Shown: positions 15,625-21,226 of the stretch, piece after piece
Numbering within the stretch: the first letter of the stretch is position 1
How the letters are laid out: each line of letters starts with the position of its first letter
Source of the DNA: JAPLDB01 sp964356415
GTDB taxonomy: Bacteria > Bacteroidota > Bacteroidia > AKYH767-A > 2013-40CM-41-45
DNA: 21,226 nt
Assembly (NCBI GenBank): GCA_964356415.1
Contig: CAYHHK010000070.1
Span: 1-21,226, forward strand
Direction of reading: 5' to 3'
Made by a program: the position numbers and the translations under genes
The notes under the pieces: generated by a model
Seen by the model: only the letters and a program-made list of their open reading frames with translations
Told to the model about the DNA's origin: nothing
The model's database searches: none

Positions 15625-16548
15625 TTATAGCAAATCGAGGGCGGAAAGTATGGCAGACTCACTCGAATTTTGAAGGTTGAGTGTGATTTGATGCCCTGCT
15701 GTTACTACAAAGGTTTCTTTATGAATTACAAATACATTGCCTTGCTTTTTTGCAAAAGCTACCAGCGTTACAGTTTCTCCGACAGGAACAGGTGCAGAGA
15801 CAAGGTTAGTCACCTTCATAACGCTTTTTATGTTTGAAAAGGATATATATATTTCGATGTTTTGCGTATTCGTGCCCTGAACTGAAATTGTAACCGGCGT
15901 ATATTGTGCAGTAGACAGATGTTGTTTTGCAGCGCTTACATACCCAGTATTTGCAGGAGTAAGGACATAATAAGCCGGTGTTGCGACTACGGATGAAAGC
16001 GTATCCACGAATCCCGGAATAATGGTTGACAGCGTATTTGTCCAGTCCCCTACCCCGCTATTATCGAAACCATAAAAACAAACCATATTGGTATTCATGG
16101 ATGGAAGTGAGTCAGTCTCCATCATGTAAGCTCTTCCCTGTTTAAGGTATGCTTCACTCCCGTTTTTAAATGGCCGAACTTTTACCTCTGCACTTGTTTC
16201 CAGTATCGTACTTCCTGAAACAGATGGTTGCCTTCTCAGAATCATATCCCTGATAGAATATAGTTCGATCACTTTTAACTGAAAAGGATACGATGGAATA
16301 TCGTTACCCCCCGCATCGCGGAGCATGTCGCGGGTTACACAAATCCGTGTTCCTTTTTTTGCAGTAACAAAGCAGTCACCGCTTCCGGAATCAACTTGCA
16401 GTTCCTGTTCTTCTTCCTGATTGTCATTATAGAAAGAATCCATGCTCTGGTAATCATCCTGGGGTACTCTGTCCTTCTTGCAAGCATTGAAAGAAATAAC
16501 AAAGCCCACAAAGGCAACAGCAAGCAGTACATTAATTTTATTCTTCAT
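15625..16548 (-). CDS. Lipoprotein of unknown function
   Basis: A 307-aa predicted lipoprotein: signal peptide with lipobox 'FNAC' at Cys23 followed by KKD, and an acidic linker (30-55, with EEEQE). The middle (about 58-145) reads 'KGTRICVTRDMLRDAGGND', 'VIELYSIRDMILRRQPS', 'ILETSAEVKVRPFKNG' and 'YLKQGRAYMM'. I recall this pattern from secreted Bacteroidota proteins, where a 'G-I-vp--f-DA-GN' strand is followed by 'EyyS-aDMil---PT' and 'LETgG-i-v-A--nG'. It looks like a beta-sandwich module, but I cannot name a function. The last 60 residues are beta-rich ('VPVGETVTLVAFAKKQGNVFVIHKETFVV'). It starts 27 bp after the preceding membrane-protein gene, probably in one operon. Confidence 0.75.
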   Translation of the reverse strand: MKNKINVLLAVAFVGFVISFNACKKDRVPQDDYQSMDSFYNDNQEEEQELQVDSGSGDCFVTAKKGTRICVTRDMLRDAGGNDIPSYPFQLKVIELYSIRDMILRRQPSVSGSTILETSAEVKVRPFKNGSEAYLKQGRAYMMETDSLPSMNTNMVCFYGFDNSGVGDWTNTLSTIIPGFVDTLSSVVATPAYYVLTPANTGYVSAAKQHLSTAQYTPVTISVQGTNTQNIEIYISFSNIKSVMKVTNLVSAPVPVGETVTLVAFAKKQGNVFVIHKETFVVTAGHQITLNLQNSSESAILSALDLL

Positions 16549-16575
16549 AATTATAAGTATTTATCTGTTAAATTA

Positions 16576-17124
16576 TTAATCGTAAGCCGGGCATTTTTCC
16601 TTGCCTCCACAGGCACCGGGGTAAATATAGAGTCCGATCCGCAAACTATTTTCTTTCCATTTGAAATCATAACCATTCTCAATAAACGGGCGGATACAAC
16701 CGAAGCTGCGAACGAGCCCCCCTCCTGCTTCGTAAGCAAAATTGTGCTGCTTCTTCTGACCCGGAGCAAAATCTTCTGCATTTATCCAGTCATTGTAAAA
16801 CCCGGCCCCCAGGAGGTAAAAATTGTATGGGCCCAACCGGAATATTTCATAATGCAATGCCGCACCGGCATAAAATTCATGGTAATCATTAAATGCAGGG
16901 AAGTAGGAGAGTTGTGGAACAACGCTCAGTTTTTTTAATAATGGAATTTTCACCCTTACATCTGCACCAAAAGAAGTCGCATGGAAATTATAAATGAGGC
17001 TTGCGCCATAACCGATAGATTGTTTTTCTCTTTTAACAGCTTGGGCAAATACCCCTGAAGATAGGCATAAGGCCGGTACAATAAAGATCCTGGTAATGAA
17101 AATTTTAATGTGATTTTGAGTCAT
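16576..17124 (-). CDS. Probable small outer-membrane beta-barrel protein
   Basis: A 182-aa protein with an N-terminal signal peptide (basic start, hydrophobic core 9-23, likely cut after 'GVFA' at residue 27). The mature part alternates polar and aromatic or hydrophobic residues in short strands ('SIGYGASLIYNFH', 'FYAGAALHYEIF', 'FYLLGAGFYNDW', 'FAYEAGGGLVRSF', 'LRIGLYIYPG'), as in eight-stranded outer-membrane barrels. The C-terminus carries two cysteines ('GACGGKEKCPAYD'), perhaps a disulfide. It is the first gene of a two-gene minus-strand unit with the lipoprotein at 15625-16548. The barrel is inferred from strand pattern only. Confidence 0.7.
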   Translation of the reverse strand: MTQNHIKIFITRIFIVPALCLSSGVFAQAVKREKQSIGYGASLIYNFHATSFGADVRVKIPLLKKLSVVPQLSYFPAFNDYHEFYAGAALHYEIFRLGPYNFYLLGAGFYNDWINAEDFAPGQKKQHNFAYEAGGGLVRSFGCIRPFIENGYDFKWKENSLRIGLYIYPGACGGKEKCPAYD

Positions 17125-17252
17125 ATTTTACGATTCCCAAATATCAGAAGTATTTTATGCAAAAACATAAAGTTTCAAAACTGTTTTCAGCTGAATTCTA
17201 AACAGGAACGTATTCGAACCGGGAATATTTAGAAAAAGTAAGAAAAGAGGAT

Positions 17253-17286
17253 AAAAAAAATCCCTCCGACTCATAAAGTCAGGGGA
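17253..17286 (-). terminator. Putative intrinsic terminator, minus strand
   Basis: Read on the minus strand, TCCCCTGACT (17286-17277) can pair with AGTCGGAGGGA (17271-17261) around TTATG with one mismatch and a wobble, followed by eight T. It would stop transcripts coming from the right before they enter the outer-membrane gene unit. Confidence 0.5.
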
Positions 17287-17546
17287 ATTTTGATCCTAAA
17301 TTTGTTGGATATTGATCTATCCCGCTAACATATTTCGGCAGGAAAGAAGATTGAAATGAGCATTCAGCAAGATTTAAAAGATGGCCTGATAAAATTCATG
17401 TTTGAAAAAAAAATTGCTGCTTAAGAAAATATGTTACCATTTAATGTCTCCCCATAATATTTGCCGGCTTTTTCTGTGAAGTGTTTGCATAGTGAGGTGG
17501 TGCTTATATTCTTAATATTGCATGTATATATTTTTACTAATGAATG

Positions 17547-17574
17547 ACCCCGCCTCGCCTAAGGCGAGACGAGG
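17547..17574. repeat. Palindromic dispersed repeat, left copy
   Basis: This 28-bp copy is identical to 17689-17716 and in the same orientation. It contains the perfect odd palindrome CTCGCCTAAGGCGAG (17554-17568), whose arms are shared with the array next to tRNA-Pro at the left end of the window. Confidence 0.85.
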
Positions 17575-17688
17575 TATCTTGCCACGAATTACACGAATTA
17601 TCACTAATTGGTGTATGCATTGTAATAATGTTTCGTGTGAATTAGTGAATCCCGATAGCTATCGGGACGTGGCTGAAATTTTAATTCA
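17575..17688. repeat. Repeat core with CACGAATT-type motifs and an 18-bp palindrome
   Basis: The 114 bp between the two 28-bp direct repeats contain CACGAATTACACGAATT (from 17583), two sets of inverted segments (ACACGAA with TTCGTGT; CACTAATT with AATTAGTG) and the perfect palindrome TCCCGATAGCTATCGGGA (17650-17667). Both motif types are familiar from intergenic regions of Bacteroidota genomes. There is no coding potential. Confidence 0.7.
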
Positions 17689-17716
17689 ACCCCGCCTCGC
17701 CTAAGGCGAGACGAGG
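17689..17716. repeat. Palindromic dispersed repeat, right copy
   Basis: Second identical 28-bp copy; its palindrome CTCGCCTAAGGCGAG is at 17696-17710. It ends 11 bp before the stop codon of the minus-strand lipoprotein gene, so the hairpin would lie in that gene's 3' untranslated region. Confidence 0.85.
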
Positions 17717-17727
17717 AATTCTTTTGA

Positions 17728-19029
17728 TTAAATGGTGCGGAGCAATTTAAATTCTACAGTGTAGGATTTGGGCATAGAATTAGCACAGTTCTGCTGTGCT
17801 TTGGCGTCTTCATAAATGGTTCCTGTAATGGTACCTTCAATAAAATCAACAAATGGGTCGCCCCAGTGGGTAATGGTTAAAGTATTAACCGCATAACTAG
17901 ATTCGGCTCTATGACAACTATCCTGAAAGTGACGAGCATAATTTATTCCACTATCGTATAAGTTATAACTTGGGTTAGTTATAGGGTCGTAGGCTCCTGT
18001 TCCGGTTCTCAAAATCATGTGTGCCTGTTTTGATGAATCTCCTTTGGTAAACTGATAAGTACCAATACCATTAACTTCTAAATTTTGATAATCGAAAAAG
18101 AAGCCAAAGGGCGATGAAACATCGCCCAAGCGAGAACTTACAACATGAATTACGAATCCTAATGTGGTACCAATAGTTGCATCGCGCGTATCACCTTCCG
18201 GGAAAACAGTAGCACCGGCCGGGCTTAAAAAATCATAGCTGAAATAAACCACACCATCAACTGTTAACTTAAAGTAACCTGTATCAGCAGTTCCGCCTGC
18301 GTTGGTCGTTGTAAACTGCACATCATTGCCGTAAGCAGTACCGTTGCAATTAGTGGCATAAGCCCTTACATGATAAGTTGTATTAGCAGAGAGGCCGCCT
18401 AAAGGAATTGAGAAATTACCTACGCCTGAAATTGTATTGTCAGTGTAGGTTGTATGGCTTGTGGTTGGGTTTGGTGTGGTGCTTAGTGCAATGCCATGTT
18501 CGGTTATTAAGCAGGTTCCAATGGATATAATGCTGCCACCTGTTATTGCTGAAGTATTGGTAATATTGGTTGCCGCAGTTGTAGAAACTGTTGGAGTTCC
18601 GCTTGCACCTCCGCCCAGCGTTGTAAAGTGTATTTCATTACCATAGTTTGTACCCTTGCAATTGGTAGCGAATGCTCTAGCATAATAAGTGGTGGCCGGT
18701 AAAAGTGAACCTGCTAAAACCGAGAAACTACCTGTACCAGTTATGGTTGTGTCAGTATATTTGGAATTGCCGGTGGTTGGCGAAGCGGAGGTGCTTAGCA
18801 CAATACCATGTTCTGTTAAAGCACAATCGCCTATGCTCGTAATATTCGCGCCCAATATGGCTGAAGCATTTGTTACAGCGGTTGCTTCGACTGTCGTTAG
18901 CGTAGCTCCTCCGGTAATGTTAGTGTCAGGTACCGGCGTTACTTCATCTTCTCCCTTTTTACAAGATGTGATGCCGAAAATAAATGCAAGAAAGATACTG
19001 AGGAAGGTAATGGAAAGTTGCTTTTTCAT
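17728..19029 (-). CDS. Lipoprotein with two fibronectin-III-like repeats
   Basis: A 433-aa predicted surface lipoprotein. The signal peptide ends in 'GITSC' (Cys23) followed by KKGEDE, a Bacteroidota pattern that often precedes surface exposure. An in-frame ATG four codons upstream (19041) is possible. Two repeats with a 104-residue period lie at about 45-137 and 148-241; each ends 'TTYYARAFATNCKGTNYGN-I-FTT' or close to it, as in the FN3-like repeats of many Bacteroidota proteins. Each repeat has two cysteines at matching places (69/124 and 173/228). The C-terminal 180 residues form a separate domain of unknown type starting 'GYFKLTVDGVVYFSYDF', perhaps a beta-sandwich. Ligand or role is unknown. 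Confidence 0.82.
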   Translation of the reverse strand: MKKQLSITFLSIFLAFIFGITSCKKGEDEVTPVPDTNITGGATLTTVEATAVTNASAILGANITSIGDCALTEHGIVLSTSASPTTGNSKYTDTTITGTGSFSVLAGSLLPATTYYARAFATNCKGTNYGNEIHFTTLGGGASGTPTVSTTAATNITNTSAITGGSIISIGTCLITEHGIALSTTPNPTTSHTTYTDNTISGVGNFSIPLGGLSANTTYHVRAYATNCNGTAYGNDVQFTTTNAGGTADTGYFKLTVDGVVYFSYDFLSPAGATVFPEGDTRDATIGTTLGFVIHVVSSRLGDVSSPFGFFFDYQNLEVNGIGTYQFTKGDSSKQAHMILRTGTGAYDPITNPSYNLYDSGINYARHFQDSCHRAESSYAVNTLTITHWGDPFVDFIEGTITGTIYEDAKAQQNCANSMPKSYTVEFKLLRTI

Positions 19030-19146
19030 ATAGATTTTCAAAATGATAGATTATACATTATGCTGCAGACTTAAACCGGCAAGGAATCGAAAAAAAAACT
19101 ATTCGAATCTGGAAAGACGCCAAGTAAGTTTACAAATCATTCACTT

Positions 19147-19168
19147 CGGGAGCGGCTCGCTCTCCGGG
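19147..19168. repeat. GC-rich hairpin downstream of the protease gene
   Basis: CGGGAGCG and CGCTCTCCG pair around GCT with a single bulged base, giving eight base pairs in otherwise AT-rich sequence. It starts 10 bp after the protease stop codon on the minus strand. No T run follows, so it may be a REP-like palindrome, an RNA-stabilising 3' hairpin or a weak terminator. Confidence 0.45.
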
Positions 19169-19177
19169 TATTGGGTT

Positions 19178-20893
19178 TTATAGATCTACAACAATCTTTT
19201 TTACGGTAGAGGTTGTGCTATTGCTGATGTGGGCAAAGTAAACCCCGTTGCTCTGATCTGATAAATCAATTGAAAGGCTATTCGTTTGGTTTGAATATTC
19301 AGAGACCAGTTTGCCAAGAACATTGTAGATTTTTATTTCAGAGTATTGTTCGCTTGCTTGAGAAAGTAAAATATTAAAACGGCCATTATTGGGATTCGGA
19401 TAAATCCTGATTTGATTTTCCTGTGAAAGTTGATCCGTAGCAATTCCATTGCCGGCTCCCATTGCAGCACTTACTGCACAAGGAGCGCAGATCATTCCGT
19501 AACCAAAATACTGGTCCCATCCCGGATCGCCCATTTCAAAGGCAGTTTGCTGAAGAATAGTCCTTGCCTGCACATTTGTAAGCGAAGGATTTGCTGCGAA
19601 CATCAGTGCCGCAAGACCTGTTACATGAGGACTTGCCATGGAAGTGCCTTGCCAATCAGGCCCGCCATAGTTGTTATTCGGCAGTGTGCTTAAAATCGGA
19701 AAGCCTGCAGCCCCATCTCCACCGGGTGCACACAGTTCCTGATCTGTTCCAAAATTAGAATAGCTTGCAAGGTATAGGTTGGATCCGTCGGTGCCGATAG
19801 ATCCAACAGCGATAACTGAATTGTAACCGGCAGGATACAGTACAGGACTTACACCGTCATTCCCGGATGCAGCAATAAGTAAGGTTCCGCTATTCCATGC
19901 ATTGTCGCATGCAGTTTCAATCGCAGCATTTGGAGAAGCACCGCCAAAACTCATATTCACAGCACGTATCTTTGGCACGGATGAAATATAATTGAGAGCA
20001 TCTATTACTGCCTGAGTGGTTATGTTACCTGACACATCTGTATTTTTTGCAAAATATACAGTGTCGTTAACCATTCCGGCTATTCCTATTCCATTATTTA
20101 AAGTAGCGGCTACCGTACCCGTTACATGGGTTCCGTGTTGTTGGGTTGTATCATCAGGCGTAGGATCGCTATCATTATTCGCGAAGTCGTATCCGTACCA
20201 TACGTTGTCATACAGATCAGGATGATTCCAATCAACTGCATCATCAATGACTGCTACTAATGTAGCAGTATTTCCGGTTGTAAAACACCAGGCAGAATCA
20301 GCATAAATTACGAAAGGACCCCATTGATTACCCCAATAAGTGTCGTTAGGTGCGCATGATTGACTCTTAAGAATTGCTTCGGGTTCAGCAAACTCTACCT
20401 GCTTATATTCTCTTGCTTCCATTATTATTTGAAGTACTCTTTCCTTGGTTGCCTGAGGTACCTCAACTACAATATAGTTTTGCTTTTGCGGGTATTTACT
20501 TCTGTTCAGAATTTTATTAAGAGCATATTTATCAAGCAATGCTTTAATATCACATTCTGAAGTTCCTTTTTTTAACTGAATTATCATTCTTGACAGGTTT
20601 ACATTCTTCCAATAGGTTGGATTGTTTTCATTTTCCAAAGCATACCATCTTGGTGCTTTTTGTGTCACTTCAAATTGAGGTTTCGAAGTATAAGTACCTG
20701 GATCACTCTGCTTCAATTGCGACCGGTCAGGCAGGGGTTGTGCAGCAGGAAGTTGCAGGTTGTTGTTAGTTGCAGAATCCTTTTTCTGATTCGTACTTAC
20801 AACAGATTTCTTCTTTTCCATTTCTGGACTTTGTGCCTGTACAGTCAATCCAATGCAGGCAAGCAACAATGTAAATTGTAATTTTGATTTCAT
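19178..20893 (-). CDS. Subtilisin-like serine protease (S8) with T9SS sorting domain
   Basis: A 571-aa secreted protease. The signal peptide ends near 'TVQAQ' (20-21). A propeptide region of the fervidolysin type spans about 95-175 ('MIIQLKKG', 'QVEFAEPEAIL'). The S8 catalytic domain shows all key residues: Asp217 in 'VAVIDDAVDWNHPDL', His253 in 'QHGTHVTGT', oxyanion Asn345 in 'AASGNDG', and Ser418 in 'GTSMASPHVTGLAAL'. The C-terminal 75 residues form a type A sorting domain ('IYPNPNNGRFNI', 'IKIYNVLGKLV', 'NGVYFAHI', 'KKIVV'), so the enzyme is expected to cross the outer membrane by type IX secretion. The Asp motif has DA where TG is usual (VIDTGVD), but the catalytic Asp is kept. A gene for another T9SS cargo lies upstream. 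Confidence 0.95.
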   Translation of the reverse strand: MKSKLQFTLLLACIGLTVQAQSPEMEKKKSVVSTNQKKDSATNNNLQLPAAQPLPDRSQLKQSDPGTYTSKPQFEVTQKAPRWYALENENNPTYWKNVNLSRMIIQLKKGTSECDIKALLDKYALNKILNRSKYPQKQNYIVVEVPQATKERVLQIIMEAREYKQVEFAEPEAILKSQSCAPNDTYWGNQWGPFVIYADSAWCFTTGNTATLVAVIDDAVDWNHPDLYDNVWYGYDFANNDSDPTPDDTTQQHGTHVTGTVAATLNNGIGIAGMVNDTVYFAKNTDVSGNITTQAVIDALNYISSVPKIRAVNMSFGGASPNAAIETACDNAWNSGTLLIAASGNDGVSPVLYPAGYNSVIAVGSIGTDGSNLYLASYSNFGTDQELCAPGGDGAAGFPILSTLPNNNYGGPDWQGTSMASPHVTGLAALMFAANPSLTNVQARTILQQTAFEMGDPGWDQYFGYGMICAPCAVSAAMGAGNGIATDQLSQENQIRIYPNPNNGRFNILLSQASEQYSEIKIYNVLGKLVSEYSNQTNSLSIDLSDQSNGVYFAHISNSTTSTVKKIVVDL

Positions 20894-20959
20894 TTTAATT
20901 TGGTTTTAAAGGTTTTTTAAAATCTGGTTGGTAAAGGATATTATTTAAGATGTGTAGAG

Positions 20960-20985
20960 GTCTTCCGTTTTTTGGCGGCGGAGAC
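20960..20985 (-). terminator. Hairpin between two T9SS-cargo genes, possible terminator
   Basis: On the minus strand GTCTCCG (20985-20979) pairs with CGGAAGAC (20967-20960) with one bulge. It begins 3 bp after the stop of the upstream gene. There is no T run after the stem, so the call is weak. Confidence 0.3.
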
Positions 20986-20988
20986 AAT

Positions 20989-21226
20989 TTATTGTTTTAC
21001 AATTTTCAAAAACGTGCTCTTACCAGCAATCTGCAGATAATAGAAGCCGGCAGGGAAGGCAGTTAAATCGATTTTTGTTTTTTCTGAAGAAATTTTTTCT
21101 GATTGGATTTGCTCACCAAGGTTATTATAGAGGGTATATTTTTCTCCACACAATTCCTTCGAAGTTTGAAGGGTTACAATTCCGTTAGATGGATTTGGAA
21201 AAATGTTTGCCATTTGTATAGGATCT
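20989..21226 (-). CDS. C-terminal end of a T9SS-secreted protein (partial)
   Basis: Only the last 78 codons are in the window; the frame stays open to the right edge (D-P-I-Q before the first Met), so the Met at 21213 is not the start. The visible part is almost entirely a type A sorting domain: 'IFPNPSNGIVTLQTS', 'YTLYNNLGEQI', 'FPAGFYYLQI' and the basic end 'FLKIVKQ'. The catalytic or binding part lies outside the window, so its function cannot be given. It is on the same strand as the S8 protease, 95 bp upstream of it. Confidence 0.88.
   Translation of the reverse strand, partial: DPIQMANIFPNPSNGIVTLQTSKELCGEKYTLYNNLGEQIQSEKISSEKTKIDLTAFPAGFYYLQIAGKSTFLKIVKQ

Larger units (their letters stand above)
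17125..17727. other. 603-bp intergenic stretch: terminator, micro-ORF and repeat cluster
   Basis: No convincing gene is present. From the right it holds a pair of 28-bp direct repeats (17547-17574 and 17689-17716) around a repeat-rich core, then about 120 bp of plain AT-rich sequence, then a 22-codon plus-strand ORF at 17356-17424 reading MSIQQDLKDGLIKFMFEKKI. That ORF vaguely recalls the N-terminus of GatB/YqeY-domain proteins and could be a remnant, though the resemblance is too short to call. A hairpin terminator lies at 17253-17286. Bases 17125-17160, just ahead of the outer-membrane gene, must hold its promoter; GATATTTG (17143-17136 on the minus strand) is one base off the -7 consensus. 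Confidence 0.6.

Noticed and set aside
16396..16938. 180-codon plus-strand ORF
   Set aside because: It runs antisense to the N-termini of two genes with clear signal peptides and shows no protein-like features.

Overview
The window looks like chromosomal DNA of a Bacteroidota bacterium, plausibly of the Chitinophagales/Sphingobacteriales kind. The signs are two proteins with type IX secretion C-terminal sorting domains, several lipoproteins ending their signal in '(S/A)C-K-K', promoters that fit the Bacteroidota -7 element TAnnTTTG, a PadR/PspC/GIN-domain module, a SWIB-domain protein with a histone H1-like tail, and intergenic palindromes of a kind common in this phylum.

Layout. 1-323: two minus-strand tRNA genes, Pro(TGG) and Ser(GCT). 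The Pro gene is followed by tandem 42-bp copies of its own 3' end fused to a palindrome. 546-5245 (+): an oligopeptide-type ABC importer without its ATPase (binding lipoprotein and two permeases), followed by a MaoC-like hydratase gene. 5249-9354 (-): a tight four-gene run of sugar-nucleotide epimerase, methyltransferase, glycosyltransferase and gcvT. 9427-11728 (+): a membrane-bound FlaA1/CapD-type nucleotide-sugar dehydratase overlapping a hotdog thioesterase gene. The divergent pair around 9355-9426 is a small surface-glycan locus. 11752-11788: a bidirectional terminator. 11805-12176 (-): the SWIB protein. 12221-12410: a strongly structured non-coding segment. 12512-15318 (-): PspC protein, PadR regulator and GIN-domain lipoprotein. 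15625-17124 (-): a lipoprotein and a probable outer-membrane protein. 17125-17727: a non-coding stretch with a terminator and a repeat cluster. 17728-19029 (-): a lipoprotein with two fibronectin-III-like repeats. 19178-20893 (-): a secreted subtilisin-like protease with a T9SS sorting domain. 20989-21226 (-): the C-terminus of another T9SS cargo, cut by the window edge.

Most of the window is ordinary chromosome of its phylum, and I see no complete defence, mobile or biosynthetic system that I would call new. The signals most worth following are the 190-bp element at 12221-12410 (15-bp perfect inverted ends enclosing four hairpins), the palindromic repeat family shared between the tRNA-Pro 3' end and the 17.5-kb spacer, and a peptide-importer permease with an extra two-helix insertion. 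All homology statements rest on motif recognition by eye; no search was run.
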